Shown in pieces: positions 56,964 to 64,000 of a stretch of DNA of 64,000 bases (positions are counted from its first letter, which is position 1; each line of letters opens with the position of its first letter). This DNA comes from Actinokineospora diospyrosa (lineage in GTDB: Bacteria; Actinomycetota; Actinomycetes; Mycobacteriales; Pseudonocardiaceae). The stretch covers positions 286,194 to 350,193 of the forward strand of contig NZ_JAMTCO010000010.1 in NCBI RefSeq assembly GCF_024171925.1, written 5' to 3'. Under the pieces are notes generated by a model that saw nothing but the letters and a program-made list of their open reading frames with translations, was not told the origin of the DNA and ran no database searches. A program made the position numbers and the translations under genes.

Positions 56964-59765
56964 CTAAACGTCGGTGGGCAGGGCCGCCAGTCCGGCTTGG
57001 ACGGCGTCGGCGGCCGGGGATTGGACCAGGCGGTAGAGCTCCAGGGAGAGGGTCAGCTCCACCCGGGCCTCGGCGATCTCGCCGCGGTCGCGGTGGACCC
57101 GGGCCAGGACCTCCCGCGCGAACGCCTCGGTCAGGTCGAGCCCGTTCGCCTCGGCGAGGGCGATCGCCTCGCGGGAGTGCGTCTCGGCCGCCTCGGGGAG
57201 GTTGAGCTCGTGCTCGAGTTCGGCGAGGTTGGCCAGCGCGAGTCCGACGAAACCCAGGTCGCCGACCTCGCGGAAGATCGACACCGCTTGGGCCTGCGGT
57301 CCAACGGCTTCGGCTGGGGCGCCCAGGTTGCGGTGCACCTGGGCAATGTTGTTGAGCAGGTTCGCCTCGCCCAGCCGGTAGCCCGCGCGACCGGACAGCT
57401 CCAGGGCCTTCCGGTAACCCGCGAGCGCCTCGCTGTAGCGCTTCTGGCCGTAGAGCGCGCTGGCGACGGTGTTGAACCCCATCGCCATCAGCTTCGCGTC
57501 GCGCAACTCGGTCGCGATGGCGACCGCTCGCTCGGCATCGGCGACGGTCTCGTGCTCCTGGTCGAAGCGGGTGAGCAGGACGCAGCGGCTCAGGCGCATG
57601 AGGACTTCACCGCGGCGGTCGCCCGCGGCCTTCGCGGCGGCGAGACCCAAGCGCAGGACGTGTTCCCAGTCGTCGCGGCGGGGCCGGACCCGGCGGAACT
57701 CGCTGGCCATCCTGGCCAGTTGCCAGACCTGGGTGTGCAGGCCCGCCTTCGCCCCGGCCTCGGCGGCGGCGACCAGGTTCGGCCACTCGCGCTCGAACCA
57801 GGCGAGGGCGTCCTCGCGGCCGCGCACCGCCGGGCGCGGCACGTCCGGCTCGGTGTCGGCGTGGTCGAGGTCGTCGCCAGCCGCGCGCAGGTGCCTGCGG
57901 CTCAGGTCGGCGGCGACCAGGTAGAACCGCAGGACCGCGGGCAGCAGGTCGTCGGCGCCGCCCAGTTCCCTGGCGTAGAGCCGGACCAGGTCGTGCATGC
58001 CGAAGACGTCCGGGTCCGACTCGGTGACCAGGAACAGCGCCGCCAGCCCGCGCAGCCGCTCGCGCGCGGTCTCCGGGCTGGTCCGCGCCATGGCGCCCAG
58101 CAGGTGCGGCCCGAACGTCGGCCCGGGGACCGCGCCGAGCAGGCGCAGCACCTCGGCGAGCGCCGGGTCCAGACCACCGACGGTGAGGTCGAGGGCGGCG
58201 CGGACGCCGGTGTCCACGTCGTGCGCGCGCAGGGCGCCCAGGCGGGTGCGCTCGTCGGCGAGCTCGGCGACCAACTCGCGCAACGACCACTGTGGACTGA
58301 CCGCCAGCCGGGCGCCCGCGACCCGCAGGGCGAGCGGCAGGTAGTCGCACAGCCGGGCCAACCTGGTGCGCAGCGCGCGTTCGTGCTCGGCTGGCGGGCC
58401 GGCCGCGTGCTCGATGACCGCCTCGGCCTCGACCGGGGGCAGGGTTCCCAGCACGCGCAACGCCGCCCCGTGCGCCACCAGGCCGTCGAGCTTGCGCCTG
58501 CTGGTGACCAGCACCATCGACCCGGGACCGCCGGGCAGCAGCGACCGCACCTGGTCGGAGTCCCTGGCGTCGTCGAGCACCACCAGCAGCCGCCGGTCCG
58601 CCAGCAGCGACCGGTAGAACGCGGTGCGCTGCGCGAGGTCCGCCGGGATGTGCTCCGCGGCGACGCCGAGCGCGAGCAGGAACCGCGCCAGGACCTCGGC
58701 GGGTTCGACCGGTTCGTGCCGGGGGTCGAAACCCCGCAGCGACGCGTAGAGCCTGCCGTCCGGGAACGCCTTGGCCGCGCGGGTTCCCCACACGACGGCG
58801 AGGGCGCTCTTGCCGACACCCGCGGAGCCGACCAGGACCGCGATCGCGGGCGCGGTGCCGTCGGCGTTGTCCCGGATGCCGTCCAGCCACTCGAGTTCGC
58901 CGTCGCGACCGGTGAAACCCGGTGGCGCGGCTGGCAACTGGGCCGGGGTGAGCACGCCGACCCGGGGCGCGATGACCGGCGACGGGCGCGGTTCGAGCAG
59001 GGCGGTGTCGTCGCGCAGGATCCGGCTGTGCAACTCGCGCAGACCGGGACCGGGGTCCAGGCCGAGTTCGCGGGCGGCGCGGTGGGCGAAGCGCTGGTAG
59101 ATCTCCAGGGCCGCGGCGCGCCTGCCGGAGCGGTAGAGGGCGAGCACCAGTTGGCCCACCAGGTGTTCGCGGAACGGGTGGGTGTCGACCAGCGCGGCCA
59201 GTTCACCGATGACCTCGTAGTGGCGGCCGAGTTCGAGGTCGGCGTCCAGGCGCGCCTCCAGCACGGTGAGCCGCAACTCGGCCAGTTCCGGCGCGCGGAC
59301 CCGGCCGCCGATCCCGGACAGCTCCGGCCCGCGCCACAGGCCCTGCGCCGTGGCCAGCAGGTCGGCCCGCTCGTTGGCCGCGCGGTCGCGCGACTCGGCG
59401 AGCAACTCGCGGGCCAGCGCGACATCGATGCGGCCCTCGTCGACGGCCAGCCGGTAGCCCGGCCCGGCGGTCTGGATCCTGGTCTCCCGCGTCGGGTCCA
59501 CTGTGGACAGCCAGCGGCGCAGCCTGGACACGTAGCCCTGCACGATGGTGCGCGCGGTCGCGGGCGGTTCGTGATCCCACAGCACATCCATGATGTGCTC
59601 GACCGAGACGACCTGGTTGGGCTCCAGCAGCAGGATCGCCAGCAGGCCGCGCAATCCCGGCCCACCCGGCACCAGCGTGTTCGCCCCCACCAGCGCGCAC
59701 ACCGGACCCAACACGCAGAACCGCGGCCCGTCCTGTTCCGGACGCGCGAGCGCGACGTGCGCCAC
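56964..59765 (-). CDS. AfsR/SARP-type transcriptional regulator with NB-ARC and TPR domains
   Basis: 933 residues. N-terminal OmpR-type winged helix (about 15-100), BTAD domain (about 105-255: ALYRSGRRAAALEIYQRFAH), NB-ARC ATPase (Walker A VGSAGVGKSALAVVWG near 312; LLVVLDDARDSDQVRSLLPG), and C-terminal TPRs (about 640-930). AfsR-type proteins activate secondary metabolism. GTG 59765 gives VAHVALARPEQDG; a longer frame has no support. No biosynthetic cluster except ectoine is next to it. Confidence 0.88.
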   Translation of the reverse strand: MAHVALARPEQDGPRFCVLGPVCALVGANTLVPGGPGLRGLLAILLLEPNQVVSVEHIMDVLWDHEPPATARTIVQGYVSRLRRWLSTVDPTRETRIQTAGPGYRLAVDEGRIDVALARELLAESRDRAANERADLLATAQGLWRGPELSGIGGRVRAPELAELRLTVLEARLDADLELGRHYEVIGELAALVDTHPFREHLVGQLVLALYRSGRRAAALEIYQRFAHRAARELGLDPGPGLRELHSRILRDDTALLEPRPSPVIAPRVGVLTPAQLPAAPPGFTGRDGELEWLDGIRDNADGTAPAIAVLVGSAGVGKSALAVVWGTRAAKAFPDGRLYASLRGFDPRHEPVEPAEVLARFLLALGVAAEHIPADLAQRTAFYRSLLADRRLLVVLDDARDSDQVRSLLPGGPGSMVLVTSRRKLDGLVAHGAALRVLGTLPPVEAEAVIEHAAGPPAEHERALRTRLARLCDYLPLALRVAGARLAVSPQWSLRELVAELADERTRLGALRAHDVDTGVRAALDLTVGGLDPALAEVLRLLGAVPGPTFGPHLLGAMARTSPETARERLRGLAALFLVTESDPDVFGMHDLVRLYARELGGADDLLPAVLRFYLVAADLSRRHLRAAGDDLDHADTEPDVPRPAVRGREDALAWFEREWPNLVAAAEAGAKAGLHTQVWQLARMASEFRRVRPRRDDWEHVLRLGLAAAKAAGDRRGEVLMRLSRCVLLTRFDQEHETVADAERAVAIATELRDAKLMAMGFNTVASALYGQKRYSEALAGYRKALELSGRAGYRLGEANLLNNIAQVHRNLGAPAEAVGPQAQAVSIFREVGDLGFVGLALANLAELEHELNLPEAAETHSREAIALAEANGLDLTEAFAREVLARVHRDRGEIAEARVELTLSLELYRLVQSPAADAVQAGLAALPTDV

Positions 59766-59989
59766 TCGGTACCACCCCCCGATCGGACCGACTCCCCTAA
59801 AGCCGGTTCCCAGCGCTCCCGCGACAAACCTAGGGCGTGCGCGAATCCGTGGGAGTGGTTGTGGCACTAGTCAACCGGATGGCCTAACCGGTATGGATCG
59901 GCGATATGAACGGCCCCGGCCAAAAGGCTCAGCCACACCTGGTCCACAGGTGGTGGATGTGTGAATACGGGACGACTTCGACCAACCGC

Positions 59990-60118
59990 GAACATGGGCC
60001 GCCCCCGCGGCGCTGAGACATGGGTCGGCCCCACCTCGCTGAGACATGGGACGGCCCCACCGCGCTGAGACATGGCTCGGCCCCACCGCGCTGCGGACAT
60101 GGGTCGGCCCCGCCACCC
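59990..60118. repeat. five 26-bp tandem direct repeats
   Basis: Units at 59990-60014 (25 bp), 60015-60040, 60041-60066, 60067-60092 and 60093-60118. Core ACATGGGTCGGCCCCACC. No spacers, so not a CRISPR array. 26 is not a multiple of three, so not a protein repeat. It fills part of the 511-base gap between the AfsR-type gene and ectD; the remaining flanks show nothing recognised. Confidence 0.85.
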
Positions 60119-60276
60119 GACCGATCCCGACTCGGTGGGCGCGGGGCCGTACTCCGCGCGGTTGGTCGACAGCACGTCGGGTTCACCCCGAGTGGGAACC
60201 CCGACCAGCTCTTGATCAACGGTGCGCGGAGCGCTCGCAAATGGTAACAGATGGATTACGCATGATCACGTAGGGG

Positions 60277-61176
60277 TCACCTGCTTAGCGCGGCGAAGGT
60301 TCGCGACGCGATGAAACCGGGCCGGGGCCGGGGCGCGGCGAACGGGTCGACCAGGGCGTTGGCCACCGAGTTGAAGCAGAGGAAGATGTTCGAGCGCGGG
60401 AACGGCGTGATGTTGTTGCCGGAGCCGTGCATGAGGTTCGAGTCGAACATCAGCGCCGAGCCCGCCGCGCCGGTGAACTGGTCGATGCCGTGCTCGGCGG
60501 CGAGCCGGGTGATCGCCGCCTGGCTGGGCACGCCGATCTCCTGCTCGGTCAACGACGCCTTGTAGTGCTCGGCCGGGGTCTCCCCGACGCACGGCACGAA
60601 GGTGCGGTGCGAGCCGGGCATCACCATCAGGCCGCCGTTGAACGGGAAGTTGTCGGTGAGCGCGATGGACATGCTCACCGCGCGCGGCACGGGCATGCCG
60701 TCCTCGGCGTGCCAGGTCTCGAAGTCCGAGTGCCAGTAGAAGCCCTTGCCCTGGAAGCCGGGCATGTAGTTGACCCGGCTCTGGTGCAGGTAGACCTCGG
60801 AACCCAGGACCTGCCGCGCCCGGCCGAGCACCCGCGGGTCGCGGACGAGTTCGGCGACCAGCTCGCTGATCCGGTGCACCTCGAAGATCGAGCGGACCTC
60901 GTCGGTGGCGCGCTCGACGACGGTGCGCTCGTCGGCGCGCACCGCGTCATCGCCCGCCAAGCGGTCGAGTTCGGCGCGGAAGGCCGCGACCTCGTCCGGA
61001 CCGAGCAGGGCCTCGTGCCTGGAGTAGCCGTGGGTGTCGTGCGCGGCGAGCGTCGCCGGGTCGATCGGGCCGGTGAGGCCACCCCAGACCGTCGGCTCCG
61101 CGCGACCGAACGGCGCGCGGGGCTCGGCGGTGCGGGTGGGGTAGCGGTCGTGCACGCGGGTGTCGGTCAGGGTCAT
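60277..61176 (-). CDS. ectD: ectoine hydroxylase EctD
   Basis: 299 residues, Fe(II)/2-oxoglutarate dioxygenase making 5-hydroxyectoine. The signature [15 protein letters not shown] holds the iron His and Asp (about 149-151); the distal His is in [13 protein letters not shown] near 249. ATG 61176 overlaps the ectC stop (ATGA). Confidence 0.95.
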   Translation of the reverse strand: MTLTDTRVHDRYPTRTAEPRAPFGRAEPTVWGGLTGPIDPATLAAHDTHGYSRHEALLGPDEVAAFRAELDRLAGDDAVRADERTVVERATDEVRSIFEVHRISELVAELVRDPRVLGRARQVLGSEVYLHQSRVNYMPGFQGKGFYWHSDFETWHAEDGMPVPRAVSMSIALTDNFPFNGGLMVMPGSHRTFVPCVGETPAEHYKASLTEQEIGVPSQAAITRLAAEHGIDQFTGAAGSALMFDSNLMHGSGNNITPFPRSNIFLCFNSVANALVDPFAAPRPRPGFIASRTFAALSR

Positions 61177-61568
61177 CGGGCCTCCTCGGTGATCAGCGGG
61201 TAGACGCCGTCCTCGTCGTGCACCTCCCGGCCGGTGACCGGGGGGTTGAACACGCAGACGGTCCGCATCTCGGTGCGCGGTCGCACCTGGTGGCGCTCGT
61301 TGCCGTCGAGCAGGTACAGCGATCCGGGGGCGAGCTGGTGGGTCTCGCCGGTCTCCTTGTCGAGCAACTCGCCCTCGCCCTCGACGACGAAGACGGCCTC
61401 GACGTGGTTGGCGTACCAGAAGTCGTTGACCGCGCCCGGGTACAGCGTGGTCTCGTGCACCGAGAAGCCGACCCCGTCCCCGGCGAGGATGATCCGCTTG
61501 CTGCGCCAGTGCTCGGTCTTGACGTCGCGGTCGGTGTCGGTGATGTCGGCGATGGTCCGCACGATCAC
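61173..61568 (-). CDS. ectC: ectoine synthase EctC
   Basis: 131 residues, cupin. It cyclises N-gamma-acetyl-diaminobutyrate. Segments: [53 protein letters not shown] 61568 overlaps the ectB stop by four bases. Confidence 0.96.
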   Translation of the reverse strand: MIVRTIADITDTDRDVKTEHWRSKRIILAGDGVGFSVHETTLYPGAVNDFWYANHVEAVFVVEGEGELLDKETGETHQLAPGSLYLLDGNERHQVRPRTEMRTVCVFNPPVTGREVHDEDGVYPLITEEAR

Positions 61569-62827
61569 GCGGTTCCCCCTTGCAGCGTCGCGGCGACGGA
61601 GTCGACGAGGATCCGAAGTCCCGCGTCGAGTTCGTCGTCGGTGATGGTCAGCGCGGGCATGACCTTGGCGACCTCGCCGTCCGGGCCGGAGGTCTCCATC
61701 AGCAGCCCGCGTTCGAAAGCGGCACGGCAGACCGCGCCCGCGGTCGCGCCGTCGGTGAAGCGCAGTCCCCTGGCGAGGCCACGGCCCTTGACCTTGAGCC
61801 GCGCGTCCGGGTGCGCCTCGGCGATGCCGTGCATGACCCGCTCGACCTGCTCGCCCTTGGCCAGCGTGCCCTTCTCCAGGGTGTCGTCGGTCCAGTAGGT
61901 GCGCAGCGCCGCGGTGGCGGCGACGAACGCCGGGTTCACGCCGCGGAAGGTGCCGTTGTGCTCGCCGGGCTCCCAGACGTCGAGGTCGGGGCGCAGCAGG
62001 GTGAGCGCCATCGGGAAGCCGAACGCGCCGATGGACTTGGACAGGCAGACGATGTCCGGCTTGATCCCGGCGACCTCGAAGCTGAAGAACGGGCCGGTGC
62101 GGCCGCAGCCCATCTGCACGTCGTCGACGATCAGCAGCATGCCGTGCCGCTGGCACAGGTCGGCGAGGCCGCGCAACCACTCCACGCGGGCGGCGTTGAT
62201 GCCGCCCTCGCCCTGCACGGTCTCGACGATCACCGCGGCGGGTTCGTTGAGCCCGCTGCCGCTGTCGGCCAGCAGCCGCTCGAGCCACAGGAAGTCCGGG
62301 ACCTGCCCGTCGAGGTAGTTGTCGAATGGCATCGGGGTGGCGTGCACCAGCGGGATGCCCGCGCCACCGCGCTTCATCGAGTTGCCGGTGACCGACAGCG
62401 CGCCGAGCGTCATGCCGTGGAAGGCGTTGGTGAAGTTGACGACCGACTCGCGGCCGGTGACCTTGCGGGCCAGCTTCAGCGCTGCCTCGACGGCGTTGGC
62501 GCCTGCCGGGCCGGGGAACATGACCTTGTAGTCCAGCTCGCGCGGCTCCAGCACGATGTCGCGGAACGACTCCAGGAAGTCCCGCTTGGCGGCGGTGTTC
62601 ATGTCGAGGGCGTGGGTGACGCCGTCGCGCATGATGTAGTCGACGACCGCCTGTTTGAGGACCGGGTTGTTGTGCCCGTAGTTCAGCGCGCCCGCGCCCG
62701 CGAAGAAGTCCACATAGGACTTCCCGGACTCGTCGTAGAGGTGGCTGCCGACCGCGCGGTCGAACACGACCGGCCAGCCCCGGCTGTAGCTGCGAACCTC
62801 GGACTCGAGGGTCTCGAACACACTCAT
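61565..62827 (-). CDS. ectB: diaminobutyrate-2-oxoglutarate transaminase EctB
   Basis: 420 residues, class III aminotransferase. PLP lysine in [15 protein letters not shown] near 264, with [13 protein letters not shown] and [15 protein letters not shown]. It makes L-2,4-diaminobutyrate from aspartate semialdehyde. 29 bases after ectA. Confidence 0.96.
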   Translation of the reverse strand: MSVFETLESEVRSYSRGWPVVFDRAVGSHLYDESGKSYVDFFAGAGALNYGHNNPVLKQAVVDYIMRDGVTHALDMNTAAKRDFLESFRDIVLEPRELDYKVMFPGPAGANAVEAALKLARKVTGRESVVNFTNAFHGMTLGALSVTGNSMKRGGAGIPLVHATPMPFDNYLDGQVPDFLWLERLLADSGSGLNEPAAVIVETVQGEGGINAARVEWLRGLADLCQRHGMLLIVDDVQMGCGRTGPFFSFEVAGIKPDIVCLSKSIGAFGFPMALTLLRPDLDVWEPGEHNGTFRGVNPAFVAATAALRTYWTDDTLEKGTLAKGEQVERVMHGIAEAHPDARLKVKGRGLARGLRFTDGATAGAVCRAAFERGLLMETSGPDGEVAKVMPALTITDDELDAGLRILVDSVAATLQGGTA

Positions 62828-62856
62828 CGCGGAAATCTCCCTCCCCAGCGGGAATG

Positions 62857-63369
62857 TCAGACCAGAGCGGGCACGGGCGCCAGCGGACCGATGCGGTAGA
62901 GGTCCTCGGCGGCGTGCTCGTCCGGGAAGTGGTCGGCGGCGAACAGGTCGGCCCGGCGCACCGGCGCGCCCCGGCGCCTGCCCAGCGCGCTGAACAGCGC
63001 GATGGAGGCCGCGTTGTCGGCGGTGATGGTGGTTTCCAGGTGCCGCACGCCGCGCGGGGCGAGCCGGTCGAGCAGGTGGTCGAGGAGCTTGGCCGCCAGG
63101 CCCTTGCCGCGCTGACCGCCGTCGACGGCGATCTGCCACACCACCACGGTGTCCGGCGCGGCGGGCCGGACGAAACCGATCACGAAGCCGACCGGGCGGC
63201 CGTCGACGAGGGCGACCGCGGAGGTGTCGGCGAAGTCGCGGCACCAGAGCAGGTAGGCGTAAGAGGAGTTCAGGTCTAGCGAGCGCGAATCGCGGGCGAT
63301 CCGCCACAGCTCGGAGCCGTCCTCTGTGGACGGCTCGGTGATCACGGCGTCGTGCGTTTCCCCGGACAT
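62857..63369 (-). CDS. ectA: L-2,4-diaminobutyrate acetyltransferase EctA
   Basis: 170 residues, GNAT fold. Acetyl-CoA loop [19 protein letters not shown] (about 83-101), then [20 protein letters not shown]. First gene of ectABCD. ATG 63369. The 140 bases upstream show no certain promoter. Confidence 0.95.
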   Translation of the reverse strand: MSGETHDAVITEPSTEDGSELWRIARDSRSLDLNSSYAYLLWCRDFADTSAVALVDGRPVGFVIGFVRPAAPDTVVVWQIAVDGGQRGKGLAAKLLDHLLDRLAPRGVRHLETTITADNAASIALFSALGRRRGAPVRRADLFAADHFPDEHAAEDLYRIGPLAPVPALV

Positions 63370-63509
63370 ACCCAGGGAACGTAACAGCGAAGTTTCGACG
63401 GTTGTGGACGGGGGAAACCCGCACCCCTGCGGCTACCTGGGGTTTCAGCGGATCACCGGTGAGGAGGGCAACAGCTCGGTTGCCCCCCGCACCGGCGCCG
63501 TGTTAAAGG

Positions 63510-64000
63510 TCAGCCCGCCTCGCTGGAGGTGGCCCACAGGTTGATGCCGGAATCCACCGCGTACCGGTCGATCTCGGCCAACTCGTCGTCGGTGAACGGC
63601 GGCGCGTCCACCGCGGCGAGGTTGGCCTCCAACTGCGCGACCGAACTGGCGCCGATCAGGGCGGAGGTCACCCGCGGATCGCGCAGCACCCAGGCGATGG
63701 CGAGCTGGGCGAGCGACTGGCCGCGCAGGCGGGCGACCTCGTTGAGCCCGCGCACCCGGGCCAGGTTCTCCTCGGAGATCAGCGACGGCGACAACGACGA
63801 GTCGCGGCTGGCGCGGGAGCCCTCGGGGATGCCGTCGAGGTACCGGTCGGTGAGCAGGCCCTGCCCCAGCGGGGAGAACGCGATGCAGCCCGCGCCGAGC
63901 TCGTCGAGGGTGTCGAGCAGCCCGGCCTCGATCCAGCGGTTGAGCAGCGAGTACGACGGCTGGTGGATCAGCAGTGGGATGTTCGCACCACGAAGGATCT
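63510..64000 (-). CDS. aldo/keto reductase, YghZ (L-glyceraldehyde 3-phosphate reductase) type, 5' partial
   Basis: The 3' part (about 163 residues) is visible; the gene continues beyond the window. It matches YghZ-type reductases by memory: LIHQPSYSLLNRW, GCIAFSPLGQGLLTDRYLDG, GQSLAQLAIAWVLRDPRVTS, LIGASSVAQLEAN, and the end INLWATSSEAG. NADPH-dependent. It lies upstream of ectA on the same strand, 140 bases away; a functional link is not implied. Confidence 0.88.
   Translation of the reverse strand, partial: ILRGANIPLLIHQPSYSLLNRWIEAGLLDTLDELGAGCIAFSPLGQGLLTDRYLDGIPEGSRASRDSSLSPSLISEENLARVRGLNEVARLRGQSLAQLAIAWVLRDPRVTSALIGASSVAQLEANLAAVDAPPFTDDELAEIDRYAVDSGINLWATSSEAG

Noticed and set aside
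56997-59870. 957-codon plus-strand open frame opposite the AfsR-type gene
   Set aside because: Antisense shadow of a clear multidomain regulator; composition rich in Gly/Gln/Arg/Asp as typical of such shadows.
59990-60118. CRISPR array
   Set aside because: The 26-bp units are directly tandem with no spacers, and no cas gene is in the window.

Overview
The window is GC-rich actinobacterial DNA with many GTG starts and frequent 1-8 bp start/stop overlaps. Several features point to the Pseudonocardiales or a close relative: a DasR-type regulator, an AfsR/SARP-type regulator, a Pls-type membrane NRPS, ectoine genes, and gene order shared with Mycobacterium tuberculosis (recalled as Rv0414c-Rv0440). 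No genus is claimed. No tRNA, rRNA, CRISPR array, transposase or prophage was seen.

Layout. 1-3256: SsuA/THI5-type ABC importer, first gene cut by the window edge. 3313-8486: two LppU-like membrane proteins, XPB-type helicase, serine hydrolase, menC. 8483-10554: PRPP synthetase coupled to a CapA-type lipoprotein. 10643-17899: molybdenum hydroxylase (form II CoxSLM) cluster with CoxG, XdhC/CoxI, a VWA (CoxE-like) protein and a PadR regulator, all on the minus strand. 18179-23445: a divergent plus-strand pair, a 1290-aa Pls/PosA-type synthetase (adenylation, carrier and membrane/hexapeptide domains) and an M1 metallopeptidase. The CoxD-like AAA ATPase lies beyond them at 23718-24560. 24656-27096: PspC protein, small membrane protein, chagasin-like inhibitor, sigma factor and its coupled partner. 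27104-38266: HelD, groL2 with two CIRCE operators, a Ser/Thr kinase, moeA, psd, pssA and a Cdc48-like ATPase.

38267-39403 is a gene-free repeat region: a heptamer array, 69/63-bp repeats, a 144-bp palindromic element with 26-bp perfect terminal repeats, and three direct repeats each carrying a pair of DnaA-box-like sites 19 bp apart. 39404-41692: VirR-like protein, DUF3263 protein, def and a LysE exporter. 42533-49181: thiamine genes in two TPP-riboswitch units (thiC-thiD on plus, thiO-thiS-thiG on minus) plus thiE. A second copy of the palindromic element lies between them in opposite orientation.

49234-56764: a threonine dehydratase-like enzyme, an MFS exporter, DasR with a dre palindrome upstream, an HxlR regulator coupled to a GlcNAc-kinase-like protein, a DUF3159 protein and an SGNH hydrolase. 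56964-59765: an AfsR-type regulator. 59990-60118: five 26-bp tandem repeats. 60277-63369: ectABCD for ectoine and 5-hydroxyectoine. 63510-64000: 3' part of a YghZ-type aldo/keto reductase.

Most notable: (1) the PadR / Pls-type synthetase / M1 peptidase locus, a candidate poly-amino-acid system that splits the Cox cluster; (2) the DnaA-box repeat locus away from any recognisable oriC; (3) the pair of MITE-like palindromic elements.
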